Source: Leguminivora glycinivorella
Taxonomy: Eukaryota; Arthropoda; Insecta; Lepidoptera; Tortricidae
Length of the DNA: 64,000 nt
Direction of reading: 5' to 3'
Assembly (NCBI RefSeq): GCF_023078275.1
Contig: NC_062980.1
Span: 4,142,401 to 4,206,400, forward strand
Shown here: piece after piece, positions 29,858-39,889 of the stretch
Position numbering within the stretch: the stretch's first letter is position 1
How the letters are laid out: every line of letters starts with the position of its first letter
Translations under genes and position numbers: made by a program
The notes under the pieces: model-generated
What the model saw: only the letters and a program-made list of their open reading frames with translations
Database searches by the model: none
What the model was told of the DNA's origin: nothing

Positions 29858-30970
29858 ATATACTCCTTTGGCATACTACGGTGGACCCAGACTGAGCTGG
29901 ACGCCCTGGATCGGAGGGTCCGCTCACTGCTTACCACACACCGTATGTTACACCCGCGCTCGTCTGTTATGAGATTGTACATCCCACGGAAGTGCGGAGG
30001 TCGAGGCTTCCTAAACGCCAAAGATCTCCACAACCGTGAGGTGTACAATCTCAGGAATTACTTCCTTAACAACGAGTGCGGGATGCATCGTGATGTGGTG
30101 GCAGTGGACGGAAACCTCACGCCGCTCTCCTTGGCGAAACAGAACTGGCGCAAACCTGTGGTACTAAGTACTGCGGACCGCAAGGCGGTATGGGAGAGCA
30201 AGCAGCTACACGGGCGGTTCTACAAGGCCCTCACGGGACCCGATGTAGATCTGCTCGCATCGGTGAACTGGTTACGATTCGGGGACCTCTTCGGAGAAAC
30301 CGAGGGTTTTGCCTGTGCAATTGCGGACGAAGTTATGATGACGAACAACTACCGGAAACATATCCTGAAGGACGGTACGGTCGACATTTGTCGGGCATGC
30401 CGCCGTCCCGGAGAGTCACTCAGGCATATTATTTCCGGTTGTTCTCATCTTGCTAACGGCGAGTACTTGCACAGACATAATCTCGTAGCCAGGATTATTC
30501 ACCAGCAACTTGCTCTTCAATACGGCCTTGTGGACCGCGAAGTACCGTACTACAAGTACTTACCTGCGCCAGTTCTCGAAAATGGTCGTGCCACGCTCTA
30601 TTGGGATCGATCTATTATCACTGACAGGACTATTGTAGCCAATAAACCTGACATTGTGATAATAGATCGACTGCAACGCCGGGCAGTGCTCGTTGACATC
30701 ACCATCCCCCATGATGAGAATCTCGTGAAAGCCGAGAAGGACAAGTCCAGTAAGTACCTAGACTTGGCTCACGAGATAACCGCCATGTGGGATGTTGAAT
30801 CAACGATCATTGTTCCGATAGTCGTTTCAGCGAACGGTCTCATAGCGAAGAGTCTCGACCAACATCTTAAGAGACTCTCGCTAGGTGGCTGGATCAAGGG
30901 CCAGATGCAGAAGGCGGTGATCTTGGACACAGCACGGATAGTTCGACGGTTCCTCTCTCTGCAGCCCTAA
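29858..30970 (+). CDS. C-terminal region of an R2-superclade LINE protein (zinc knuckle plus REL-type endonuclease)
   Basis: Open from 29858 (YSFGILRWTQTELDALDRRV) through the Met at 29945 to a stop at 30970. The start is the end of the RT thumb; the catalytic RT core is missing (5' truncation). Numbered from the Met, C149-X2-C152-X8-H161-X4-C166 is the CCHC knuckle that precedes a restriction-enzyme-like endonuclease: P235-D236 ...D251 in VLVDITIP, then KY at 270-271. In R2-type elements this domain nicks the target DNA. No stop or frameshift interrupts 371 codons. A GC-rich then AT-rich 3' region runs to about 31140. A second, minus-strand copy of the 3' end lies at 57419-57819. The upstream flank is AT-rich and unrelated. 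Confidence 0.85.
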   Translation: MYSFGILRWTQTELDALDRRVRSLLTTHRMLHPRSSVMRLYIPRKCGGRGFLNAKDLHNREVYNLRNYFLNNECGMHRDVVAVDGNLTPLSLAKQNWRKPVVLSTADRKAVWESKQLHGRFYKALTGPDVDLLASVNWLRFGDLFGETEGFACAIADEVMMTNNYRKHILKDGTVDICRACRRPGESLRHIISGCSHLANGEYLHRHNLVARIIHQQLALQYGLVDREVPYYKYLPAPVLENGRATLYWDRSIITDRTIVANKPDIVIIDRLQRRAVLVDITIPHDENLVKAEKDKSSKYLDLAHEITAMWDVESTIIVPIVVSANGLIAKSLDQHLKRLSLGGWIKGQMQKAVILDTARIVRRFLSLQP

Positions 30971-31144
30971 CCACCGGCAGCTTGGGCCCTGCCCCGCTGC
31001 TGGCGGCACCCTAGGTTAGGTTTTTTATAATGTGTTTATATGTTTTATATTGTTTTGTATGTGCTTTTGTATTTTACTTTTATATTCATATTATAAACAG
31101 CCTAGCCTAAGAAAGAAAATAAATAAAGAGAATAATAAATAATA

Positions 31145-31700
31145 GTTTAAAGCACAGCCTAAAATCCATGAATCTTGTGCCTTTATCGAAGTCGTCGATG
31201 TTTATTTTCTTTTTGTGTGGAACCTTGTTTTATACTGATGTCAATGATGTAACGGCCTCCTTATTTCTATGTTGTTCACGCCAGAGCTACATACACCTTA
31301 AATAAGAAAAAAATATATATTAAGCTAAATCGAATCCAAATAATCAGTACAGGAGAACCGCACCGGACATGACAACATGACAACAACCGATTTCGGAACA
31401 TTGTTACCGATATACTGTGAAATCCTTCATCTTTTTTTGTTGTTAGTAATGGTATCACGTTAAGTATAATTATTTTCACTTTTTTAAATATTATTTTGGG
31501 CATATTTGCGATGAAACCGTTAGAAAATTTAAAATATTTACTTCTCGTTTACATCACTGATAATACTGACATTCAATGACTTTCGACGACGGGTGTCAAA
31601 TATTAATCCATGCCAGTAAAAGAAATAAGTTCAGCTGAAAATCCGCAACGTGGCGAGGGTCAAATAAAAACTTGTCAGGCTTTATAGAAGGTCAGGCTTT
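31145..31700. other. AT-rich, nothing recognised
   Basis: No repeat or gene signature is seen, apart from a short dispersed repeat at about 31705-31806 shared with 12860-12960. Confidence 0.35.
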
Positions 31701-31808
31701 AAGAGAAGTTTCCAAAATTGCGAATTATCTCATGCAAAGTTCTCGATATTGTTCTTCGCACATTTATTGACAACCTTTAGGGTCAATTTGTTTGACAGTT
31801 GGTGAGTA

Positions 31809-31942
31809 AGTCCGTTTTCACATCATCTGATCCGATATCGGATGTTGGAAGGATTTCAATGGAAAAAAGCTAGATGGCGCCTGTAATGTATGGGATATCG
31901 GTCCGACATCCGATATCGGATCGGATAATGTGAAAACGCACT
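31809..31942 (-). mobile_element. Fam-A MITE, copy 5 (TA target)
   Basis: AGTCCGTTTTCACATCATCT to ATAATGTGAAAACGCACT, flanked by TA on both sides (31807-31808, 31943-31944). Interior GATGGCGCCTGTAATGTATG in the same orientation as copy 3. Confidence 0.85.
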
Positions 31943-32089
31943 TATAATTATAATAAACGCCGGTGTGTAACATCAAATGAAGCGATCGTCAACTATTGAG
32001 AACATTGTGTAATAAATCCTAATATTAAAGAGAATTTGTAGGAAATTCCGAGAGTGTTCTGAAGGTGTTTTAAGTTACTCTTAATTTTT

Positions 32090-32365
32090 ACACCATAAAT
32101 GATGATTGATGATTGCCTGTGTGGTGACGGGTTAAAAATTTCACCACCCTCTTTCTTCCCGTGGGTGTCGTAGAAGGCGACTGTGGGATATGGGTTAAAT
32201 TGTGGCGTAGGCGAGAGGCTGGCAACCTGTCACTGCAATGTCACAGTTTCGTTTTCTTTCAGCCCCTTATTTGCCAAGAGTGGCACTGAAGCTTTAATAG
32301 TTTCATGAGCTCTGACTACCCCTTTATGGGATACAGGCGTGATTGTATGTATGATTGTATGTAAA
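32090..32365 (+). repeat. LINE-tail or SINE-like repeat ending in (TGTATG)n, copy 1
   Basis: GACGGGTTAAAAATTTCACC, CGTGGGTGTCGTAGAAGGCG and CTTTATGGGATACAGGCGTG are followed by TGTATGTATGATTGTATG. The inverse copy is at 51495-51735. The 3' tail suggests mobilisation by an RTE-like LINE. No coding part is seen. Confidence 0.6.
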
Positions 32366-32449
32366 TGATGATTGAAAAATCCGTGACGTATCGGATAAGC
32401 TGCAGGAAAGCCGCCTCTGATGGTATGGCCATATACGCCGCAGACCGGT

Positions 32450-32690
32450 AGACTACGTCGGAAACATATGATGCCTTAATCTCACTGTCCAAGGCCCTAA
32501 GACTCACGACCCCGGTAGGCCTAAGAAGCGCTGGCTGGACGTCGTGACAGCGGACATGCAAGAAATCTCACGCCTAAGGATGCCGAAGACCGGACGAAGT
32601 GGAGAAGACTGAGCAGGAAAGCGGACTCTGGCGCTAGGCCGGGAAAACGCTAGGTTGAAGAAGAATTATTGATTGAAAAATTACCTACAT
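32450..32690 (+). pseudogene. LINE reverse-transcriptase C-terminal fragment, frameshifted
   Basis: One frame reads RPKKRWLDVVTADMQEI; the next reads DAEDRTKWRRLSRKADSGAR-PGKR then a stop. GRPKKRWLDVVxxDM...AxDRxKWRxxxRxADP is the RTE-type C-terminal signature, so a frameshift lies near 32565. The untranslated part (GGTTGAAGAAGAATTATT) and the adjoining Fam-X repeat recur in inverse at 37450-37795. Confidence 0.7.
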
Positions 32691-32724
32691 TTTAAAAAAT
32701 TATAAAATTTTTACTAACCAACAT

Positions 32725-32955
32725 GAAATAGTACATTACGATACAAGTGCGTAAAAAAGGAAGTTCGAAACGAGTGGCGATAAATTAAAACACGACCGAA
32801 GGGAGTGTTTTAAATCGACACGAGTTACGAATTTCCTTTTCGCACGTGTATCGTACGACGTTTTTCAGTACAGATGAGCCTCCGAAGTTTCGACCTGCCA
32901 TATAATGAACCACTTCTCGAACTAGTGCGTAAAAAAGCGACCAGACTGTACTGAA
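32725..32955. repeat. Fam-X repeat, copy 2
   Basis: GTACATTACGATACAAGTGC on one side and CGCACGTGTATCGTACGACG on the other form imperfect inverted arms around AAAACACGACCGAAGGGAGT. It is the same order and neighbour (LINE tail) as at 37450-37795, inverted. Confidence 0.65.
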
Positions 32956-33158
32956 AAAATATTAATACTCCATTTCGTCCATGACTTGTTTTGTTATATT
33001 CGCAGAGACAGTTTTCTATTATCCTTTTTTTCCGCACACCTATGTCGGGGTCGTTAAAATATTCCGCCGTGTGCTGATATGACAGGACCATTATACAGGG
33101 TGTCAGGCGCGGCGAATACAAATGTGATTCTGACCTTGATAAGGGTGAAAGGTGACCT

Positions 33159-33308
33159 GGCCCCGTAGCCGAATGGCATTTCTCCGACGCCAAACGAAAG
33201 CGATACGCCGCTGGCTCTGTCGCGCCAATACGCAAGCGCGATAGAGATAGATATCTACTAGCGCTTCGTTTCGTGAGCGTTTCGTGAGCGATTGTGCCAT
33301 TCGGCTAG
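33159..33308. mobile_element. Fam-B MITE, copy 2
   Basis: GGCCCCGTAGCCGAATGGCA at the left, TGTGCCATTCGGCTAG at the right, interior GGCTCTGTCGCGCCAATACG and AGAGATAGATATCTACTAGC. GTTTCGTGAGCG is duplicated near the right end. Confidence 0.8.
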
Positions 33309-33315
33309 CCACCCA

Positions 33316-33448
33316 GGGGGGTTACCATGACGTGCTAAAGCCGTTCAGTTTAGGTTGAGAGAGAGGGACGGAGCTATGTAACTGCTACAGCTGTGTCCCT
33401 TTCTCTCAACCTAAACTGAACGTCTTTAGTACGTCATGATAACCCCCC
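33316..33448. mobile_element. Fam-K palindromic MITE, copy 2
   Basis: GGGGGGTTACCATGACGTGC to GTACGTCATGATAACCCCCC. It differs from copy 1 at only a few bases by eye and lies 8 bp from Fam-B, as copy 1 also follows a Fam-B copy. Confidence 0.85.
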
Positions 33449-33604
33449 TGAAAGTAATACAGGATAGATTAGGATTTACATTGATATTCGGTATTTGGGT
33501 AACTTTTTTTTAGAGTTTTGTTAAGCGTTCGGTCTACTTATATGTAAATATTTGTGTTTATAAAACCAGGATTCATATTTTCGAAGTTATCTCAGTGCAT
33601 ATAA

Positions 33605-33782
33605 TCCATAGTAATATTATAAATGGGAAGTGTGCGTGTCTGTTTGTTTGTCCGTCTTTTATGTCATAACGGAGCGACGAATTGACGTGATTTTTTAAAT
33701 GGAGATATTTGAAGGAATGGAGAGTGACATAGGCTACTTTTTGTCTCTTTTTAACGCGAGCGAAGCCGCAGATAAAAGTTAG
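33605..33782 (+). mobile_element. Hel-E non-autonomous Helit­ron, copy 2
   Basis: Begins TCCATAGTAATATTATAAAT and ends with the hairpin ACGCGAGCGAAGCCGC and AGATAAAAGTTAG^T. The 5' TC, the terminal hairpin and a slightly mutated CTAG tip identify it. The reverse-transcriptase ORF follows about 40 bp downstream. Confidence 0.8.
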
Positions 33783-33820
33783 TCTTAATATAAGTTTTCA
33801 ATCATTTTATAGAAAAGTAG

Positions 33821-35674
33821 GTAAATCGGACTAAGGCTAAGAATAACTATACTAAAAGAGAAATATGTAATAACCTGAAAAACCCAAAAAAACTGTGGCA
33901 AATTATTAATAACCTAACAGGCAGAATAATAAAAGCAGTTGATGATGTGTTGCTGAAGTCATTCAAAATGAAAGCTAGTGCATTGTGCAATAAATTCTCT
34001 AAGGATTTTGAAAATAATGTACTAAAAATACTTAGTTCATGTGATATCCCATTGCTAGATGATACCACCTATAAAAACATTCCACAAGTTGCACTTAAAA
34101 CTAATAAAATAAATCAGAACGACATGTATAAAATAATAAAGAACCTAAACGAAAAAAAGAGTGCGGGATATGACAAAATAAGAGCTAGAGATGTAAAATA
34201 CTTAAGTAAAGAACTATCACCTGTCCTCACCCACCTTGTTAATCAGTGTATCAACACCTCTATTTACCCGGACAAATTAAAAATTGGACTAATTAGACCT
34301 ATACATAAAAAAGGTAGCTATATAGACACAAATAACTATAGACCTATAACTATATTGCCCGTAATTGATAAAATAATTGAAAAATACCTAGGTAATACAA
34401 TTAATGGCTTCCTGTCTAGCAATGGAATAATACATAGCAAGCAATTTGGTTTCCAAAAGGGAAAAAATACTACCCAACTCTTGGCACAATTTACAGATGA
34501 AATAAATACTCACTTAAATGAAAGAAAACATGTACTGGCAATCATGATTGACTTCAGCAAGGCATTTGATACTTTAAACCATAGAAAACTGTATCAAAAA
34601 CTACAGGAAAATGGTATACAGGGGCCTACACTAAACTGGCTAAAAAGTTACCACACTAACAGATGCAATACAGTAAGCATAGCAGGAGAGTGCAGCGAGA
34701 TGCTACAGGCAGTACAAGGTACCGCTCAAGGCTCGATAATTGGCCCCACTGAATACCTGCTGTATGTTAATGATATGTGTAATGTACTTAGAGAGGCATC
34801 TGTATACCAATTTGCTGATGACACCTGTCTTATTACAGCGGATACTAATGTCAGTGAGGCGGAGAGCAGAATGCAGCGCGAGTTTGATGCACTGTGCAAG
34901 TGGTCACATGACTTGGGATTATCCATCAACTATCAGAAAACCAAACTAATGTACATTCACTCTCCCTATATGAAAACTAGCTTGACACCTAAAATAGTAG
35001 CACATGAACACATATGCTTACATGGTACAAACTCGCGTTGTAACTGCAAATCCTTAGATGTTGTAACACAACATACTTACCTAGGCCTGATAATTGATGA
35101 TAAATTTAACTGGAGCCCTCATATAGACCATGTATGTAAAAAATTGAGAGCAATACTCAGTAACTTAAGTATACTTAAAAACAAAATGCCATATAATACA
35201 CTTCGCCTCATATATATGGCCATGGCTGACTCGGTGATAAATTATGGTATTTCTAGCTATGGAAGAACATATAAAACTTACCTACAGCGAATATACAATA
35301 TACAGTTAAGAATGTTGAAAACCATTGTACCTCTTAAAACTAAATATAAATATAGATATAACTATGATGATTTATTTCAGCAGTGTAAAGTTATGAATGT
35401 ATTTGATAAAGCCAAACTGTCAGTGATATTAGAATATAGCCATGGCATGGGAGAACTAAACAGGTATACTAGACCTGCTAACCTAAGGGCACTTAGTAAC
35501 ATAAAACACTTCACCCTCCCAAGGAGTACTAACTTATATGGACAAAGAGTATGGAACAGCTACTTACCTAATATCCTGAATGGTTTTCCTAGCCATGTTA
35601 TTGATAATATAGAGGCTAAGCCACATAAAATTAAATATATAACTAAAAAAGCCCTGTTAAACCTTAAGTCATAA
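33821..35674 (+). CDS. Non-LTR retrotransposon reverse transcriptase, long nearly intact C-terminal part (Jockey/CR1 group)
   Basis: Open for 617 codons from just after a TAG at 33818-33820 to the stop at 35672-35674. The ATG nearest the frame lies well inside, so the true start was lost by 5' truncation. The first 42 codons (NRTKAKNNYTKREICNNLKN, PKKLWQIINNLTGR) are the linker between endonuclease and RT. Counting from the codon at 33947: NNYRPITILPV at 129-139, DFSKAFD at 202-208, QGSIIGP at 261-267 and the catalytic FADD at 289-292, then the thumb (HTYLGLIIDDKFNW) and a C-terminus with RSTNLYGQRVWNSYLP. No stop or frameshift interrupts it, so this is a comparatively recent insertion. The 3' region has AATAAA at 35844. 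A T-rich rather than A-rich run follows. Confidence 0.88.
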   Translation, partial: VNRTKAKNNYTKREICNNLKNPKKLWQIINNLTGRIIKAVDDVLLKSFKMKASALCNKFSKDFENNVLKILSSCDIPLLDDTTYKNIPQVALKTNKINQNDMYKIIKNLNEKKSAGYDKIRARDVKYLSKELSPVLTHLVNQCINTSIYPDKLKIGLIRPIHKKGSYIDTNNYRPITILPVIDKIIEKYLGNTINGFLSSNGIIHSKQFGFQKGKNTTQLLAQFTDEINTHLNERKHVLAIMIDFSKAFDTLNHRKLYQKLQENGIQGPTLNWLKSYHTNRCNTVSIAGECSEMLQAVQGTAQGSIIGPTEYLLYVNDMCNVLREASVYQFADDTCLITADTNVSEAESRMQREFDALCKWSHDLGLSINYQKTKLMYIHSPYMKTSLTPKIVAHEHICLHGTNSRCNCKSLDVVTQHTYLGLIIDDKFNWSPHIDHVCKKLRAILSNLSILKNKMPYNTLRLIYMAMADSVINYGISSYGRTYKTYLQRIYNIQLRMLKTIVPLKTKYKYRYNYDDLFQQCKVMNVFDKAKLSVILEYSHGMGELNRYTRPANLRALSNIKHFTLPRSTNLYGQRVWNSYLPNILNGFPSHVIDNIEAKPHKIKYITKKALLNLKS

Positions 35675-36290
35675 ATAGAATTGTAAAACAAAGTATATAT
35701 AGAATAATTAAAAATACATTTAAGTTTTTTGCATGTATTTAATTATAAATGTAAAGATAGGCCACTCGTCTTGGCTAACAATCTAGAATAATATAGATTA
35801 GGCTAAGATCTAAGCATGTACTGATTAAATTTATTTGAATGAAATAAACAGTTCAAATTTTAAATTTTTTTTTTTTTTTTTTATATAGTACCTACTTATG
35901 TAGTTAAATAGTCTGGAAAGAAAATAAGAAATAAGCAAATTAATTTCAAAGTAAGTTTAGTGGATTATGTAAACTAGGCACTAGCAATAGACATTACAAT
36001 GACACTAGGCAATAGCAAAATACATAAAACGATTCTAAACCATTAATTAAATTAGTAAACCAATAACGTTGAAAATGGTTGAATCGTCAGGGTTGGGCAA
36101 CCTTGGGTCGCAGTATAAACAATAATTAAAAACAAATAGCTATTAGGGACCCTTTCAAGGTCTCGGTACTGTTATCAAGTAGCTATTTAATAAGCGAAAT
36201 GGACGCCGCACCTACATTATAAATATAAATGAAATTGTTGCAATGTGTGATAATATACCTAGCACTGACCTTTTAACCGCTCGCGCTGTA
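35675..36290. other. LINE 3' untranslated region, then AT-rich DNA
   Basis: 35675-35870 is the 3' region of the reverse-transcriptase element. After the T run at 35865-35882 I recognise nothing until Fam-L. Confidence 0.4.
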
Positions 36291-36296
36291 AGCGTG

Positions 36297-36443
36297 GGCC
36301 CAGCCACGACATTGGTCTAAGCGCGACAGCGGTGAGCGGCTGGCATACGTGCGAATGAAAAGTCCCATCGCTGTGTCTCGCTCCAATGTATGGCCGCCGC
36401 TCACCGCTGTCGCGCTTAGACTAAGGTCGTGGCTGAGCCGTAA
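36297..36443. mobile_element. Fam-L MITE, copy 2 (complete ends)
   Basis: GGGCCCAGCCACGACATTGG at the left and CTAAGGTCGTGGCTGAGCC at the right, followed inward by TCTAAGCGCGACAGCGGTGA on both arms. The interior (CGTGCGAATGAAAAGTCCCA) is the reverse of copy 1. Confidence 0.8.
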
Positions 36444-36446
36444 GGC

Positions 36447-36592
36447 CTGAGTGCACGCTCATATCGGGCGTGCAGCGGGGCAGGGCGTGTGCAAACAATT
36501 GAAGCTGATACAAGTGTCCTGAGTCGACGCTGCATAGGGTGGACGCACGCTCGCCCGCACCGCTGCACGCCCCGTCTAAATGGTCCAAGTAA
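36447..36592. mobile_element. Fam-M MITE, copy 1
   Basis: GGCCTGAGTGCACGCTCATA at the left; GCACCGCTGCACGCCCCGTC at the right pairs with GGCGTGCAGCGGGGC. The centre ATTGAAGCTGATACAAGTGT matches 57832-57981. Confidence 0.7.
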
Positions 36593-36599
36593 CCGGCCA

Positions 36600-37200
36600 G
36601 TATTAATAACCCTAAATACTGAAAAAAGGTAAACAACCTCTAGCAATGCGATATACACAATGTTGTATTACGAGTACAATAGAATGGGCACGTAAAAAAT
36701 AATTAACAATACTAATTTAAATAAAAATATTACCCCCATCAAGATATAGCTCAATCGATTCTACTCTCGATTCTGAACAAACTGTTTTCAGGTTTTTAGT
36801 GTTAAGTGAAACACGGTGTATATTATAAAATAGGTGTGGTATTATATACCAGTACCACCTTTTTATAATTAACCTCTAACTTAATACACCAAAAGATTAC
36901 CAAAAGAAGACATGAAATGTCAGTCTGTCACATGTAGGTATAAGAAATGTAAATTGCGTTAATTTTCAAGTATGTATGTTGTAATTGGTTGTGAAATAAG
37001 AGTGATCATTGATTTTCAAGATGATGTTATTATAATAAAAGCAAAAACAATTTATCAGTATTGAAAGTGTTGTATCTACAAGGAATACTTTATCAAACGG
37101 TAAGCTTTAAAGCGATATTTGAGCATAAATTCCCACTTTTTCCATGTTGAGGCAATTTCGGAATTAGTAAGAAGTGTCCCTCATTACTGACCCTAAGTCT
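36600..37200. other. AT-rich, nothing recognised
   Basis: A lone ACACGGTGTATA tip at 36814 resembles the TACACGG element ends, but no partner end is visible. Confidence 0.35.
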
Positions 37201-37206
37201 AAAGAA

Positions 37207-37435
37207 GTGCATGTTTGCCTTAAACCACGGTCCCGGGTTCGAATCCCGGTAAGGGCATTTATTTGTGTGATGAGCACAGATATTTGTTCCTGAGTCATGG
37301 ATGTTTTCTATGTATATAAGTATTTATATATTATATATATCGTTGTCTGAGTACCCACAACACAAGCCTTCTTGAGCTTACCGTGGGCCTCAGTCAATCT
37401 GTGTAAGAATGTCCTATAATATTTATTATTTATTA
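37207..37435 (+). mobile_element. tRNA-derived SINE (SINE-1), plus strand
   Basis: B-box GGTTCGAATCCC at 37236, body words as in the copy at 27.5-27.7 kb, tail ATAATATTTATTATTTATTA. The A-box region (GTTTGCCTTAAACCACGG) is eroded. Confidence 0.8.
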
Positions 37436-37449
37436 AACCAGATAATCTT

Positions 37450-37665
37450 TTTCAGTATACATATGGTGCTTTTTTTACGCACTACTGCGAGAAGTGGTTC
37501 ATTATAATGCCAGGTCGTAACTTCGGAGGGCCATCTGTACTTAAAAACGTCCTACGATACACGTGCGAAACCGAAACACTTCCTTCGGTCGTGTTTTAAT
37601 TTATCGCCACTCGTTTCGAACTTCCTTTTTTACGCACTTGTATCGTAATGTACTATGTCATGTTG
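37450..37665. repeat. Fam-X repeat, copy 3
   Basis: TTACGCACTACTGCGAGAAG, CGTCCTACGATACACGTGCG and the arm TTACGCACTTGTATCGTAAT. Continuous with the inverse LINE tail at 37668-37795. Confidence 0.65.
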
Positions 37666-37667
37666 GT

Positions 37668-37795
37668 TAGTCAAAATTTTATAATTTTTTAAAATGTAGG
37701 TAATTTTTCAATAAATAATTCTTCTTCTTCAACCTAGCTTTTTCCCGGCCTAGCGCCAGAGTCCGCTTTCCTGCTCAGTCTTCTCCACTTCAAAT
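37668..37795 (-). pseudogene. LINE C-terminal tail, minus-strand partner of 32590-32720
   Basis: Minus strand: TGGAGAAGACTGAGCAGGAA, AGCGGACTCTGGCGCTAGGC, then the untranslated part, inverse of 32594-32725. The coding part ends abruptly at 37793. Confidence 0.7.
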
Positions 37796-37867
37796 GCTCG
37801 CTCAGAACTCTTAAGAACACTAAGTGAAATCGCTGCTTGAGTTTCCCATAAGATTACAAACTCCGTA

Positions 37868-38210
37868 AGATAAAAGCTTGTGCCAGAAATTTCATTTTTG
37901 GCACAAGCTTTTATCGCCGACTGTACCTTTCTTTCAACAGTCATCTAATTACTGCTTTTCGAGACGTTTCCAAAAACCTCTTACTCGATGGGGATAACGA
38001 CGTTTCATAACAGAATTCCTATGACCACCATTCTGCTCCATCATCAGATCAGTTCCATGATACCATAATATTGCATTGTCACGTGATTTACATATGTTTG
38101 CAAAATTTCAGCTCAATCGGAAACCGGGAAGTGGGTCAAATTTAGCTTCTACGTTTTGACGCACACTAACATACTAACAAGGCAAGTTGAATAGAAGCTT
38201 ATAAAAACAG
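37868..38210 (-). repeat. Fam-V repeat, copy 2, with terminal hairpin
   Basis: Inverse of 16372-16745. Its end forms a hairpin (AAAAGCTTGTGCCAGAAATT / AATTTCATTTTTGGCACAAG) of which copy 1 keeps only one arm. Confidence 0.65.
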
Positions 38211-38237
38211 CTCACAGCTAGGCTGAAAGAAATTGAC

Positions 38238-38671
38238 AATAGTATTTGTTATACAAGGGGGCAAAGTTGTATTTTAACGCCGAGTGTGGAGTTAAAAAAT
38301 GAGCAAGTGAGAGGATTCTATAGTTGAACCACGAGCAAAGCGAGTGGTTCGAGAATAGAATCCTGAACTTGCGGGTTTTTTAACACAAGAGAAGTAAAAT
38401 ACATTTGCACCCGAGTGTAACACAAAACTTTTCCCCTCACTATAGCGAGGAAACTACAACGCAAAAAATGCGTTTATCACTGCTTCCAGTAGTTCCACAG
38501 GTGGTAAATCATCTTTATTACTAGATTCACCTACTTTTATCAATTTTAAAACAGTTATTTTAATGACTTTATTCAAGGCCAAATTACTTTATCCACTAGT
38601 GGATAAAATGCGTTTTTACCCGCTGGTATTAAACGACAAAACACGTGTTTCCGAGCCTGTGAGGGGAAAAA
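38238..38671 (-). repeat. Fam-G repeat, full-length copy 1
   Basis: About 434 bp, inverse of 49622-50050. Shared words: TTAACGCCGAGTGTGGAGTT, AACCACGAGCrAAGCGAGTG, TCACTATAGCGAGGAAACTA, AAACACGTGTTTCCGAG. It has several internal short palindromes, no coding capacity, and unknown class. Confidence 0.75.
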
Positions 38672-38823
38672 ATTAATTATTTCACACACAATATACAGCT
38701 AGGCTACGTCATAAATACTTTATCCCAATAGCCCGGCATCCGAGGCCCTTCGACTGCAGCGGGACTTAATCGAGGTCACTGAAACTGCAACCTGTTAAGG
38801 GGCCTCACAATTCATAATAGTAA

Positions 38824-38941
38824 GGCCCATCTGCACCAACCACTTAACTCAGGGTTAGTGGGTTGTCATCTGTCAAGTTCCATATAAAATGGTGGGTTAA
38901 CCCTCGGGTTAACCCTTGGGGTTTTGCTGGTGCAAGTGGCC
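38824..38941. mobile_element. Fam-I MITE, copy 2
   Basis: GGCCCATCTGCACCAACCAC to GCTGGTGCAAGTGGCC, interior GGGTTAGTGGGTTGTCATCT. It separates two imperfect direct repeats (38704-38810 and 38992-39062; CCAATAGCCC, GTCACTG.AACTGCAACC). Confidence 0.7.
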
Positions 38942-39089
38942 TTTAGCTAATTAAGTTTATTAATAGGCATTCGAAGTATAAAATCAGTATGTAACTACGT
39001 CATCCCCAATAGCCCTGCATTCGCGAAAGTCACTGTAACTGCAACCAGTTTCAAGGCCCTTAGTTTCTTGTTACGTATTTAATAGACAG

Positions 39090-39277
39090 TCTTAAACGTA
39101 ATAACCTAACCACAATATTAAAATTTTGAAAAAACCCCCGACTGCGACATAGTAGACCGATTTTCATGAAACATGGCTAAGAACACTCCCGACTAACTCA
39201 GCTTTCAGACAAAAAAAACTAAATCTAAATCGGTTTACCCGTTCGGGAGCTACGATGCCACAGACAGACACACACAC

Positions 39278-39328
<51 letters not shown>

Positions 39329-39370
39329 CGTCAAATTTATAACACCCCTTCGTTTTTGCGTCGGGGGTTA
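39090..39370 (+). mobile_element. Fam-D element, copy 2, with (CAGA)n expansion
   Basis: TAACCTAACCACAATATTAA, AAAAAACCCCCGACTGCGAC to TTTGCGTCGGGGGTTAAAA. A CAGACAGA run at 39264-39328 varies in length among copies. Confidence 0.75.
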
Positions 39371-39399
39371 AAAACATACATACAAAAGTTCATGAAATA

Positions 39400-39600
39400 T
39401 AACTGAAAGTGAAAATGAAAAAGTATTTATTGACTCCAACACAAAGTATACATTGTGTACAATAGTTTTATTATAATTAACACATAGATACAACAAGTGC
39501 AAAACTTGTGCGGAGGAGACTGGTGCCCAAACTAGGTTGAACCTGTGTATCAGGTCACCGGGTCTCCAATCCTCAGATGTGTATAGCAACGGAACTTACA
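39400..39600 (-). repeat. LINE 3' end-like repeat, minus strand
   Basis: Minus strand: TATACACATCTGAGGATTGG, AGACCCGGTGACCTGATACA, CAGTCTCCTCCGCACAAGTT, then an AT-rich part with AATAAATAC and TTTTTCATTTTCAC. The order suggests a LINE 3' untranslated region. No coding part is seen. Confidence 0.4.
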
Positions 39601-39889
39601 GTGCAGTTACTTTTGTTATACACTGAATGAACTCTCACAAGGCTGAAAAGCACGCTCTTAATCTCTCTAGAGCTGCACTGCATTAAATACAGTGATAAAT
39701 CGATCCGTCTGTTCCTTTGTGTCCTATGATAGTAGCAATACGAGTTATCAATACAATGCCACTGTAAAATATTATAAGTATTTGGGCCACCACCGTATGA
39801 TGTAGGCCATGCTAAGCATTTTTTCTTATGGCGTCAACCACGATATCGCAAAAAGTTATTGCCCTTTTCGTACGTTTTCCGATCCACTG

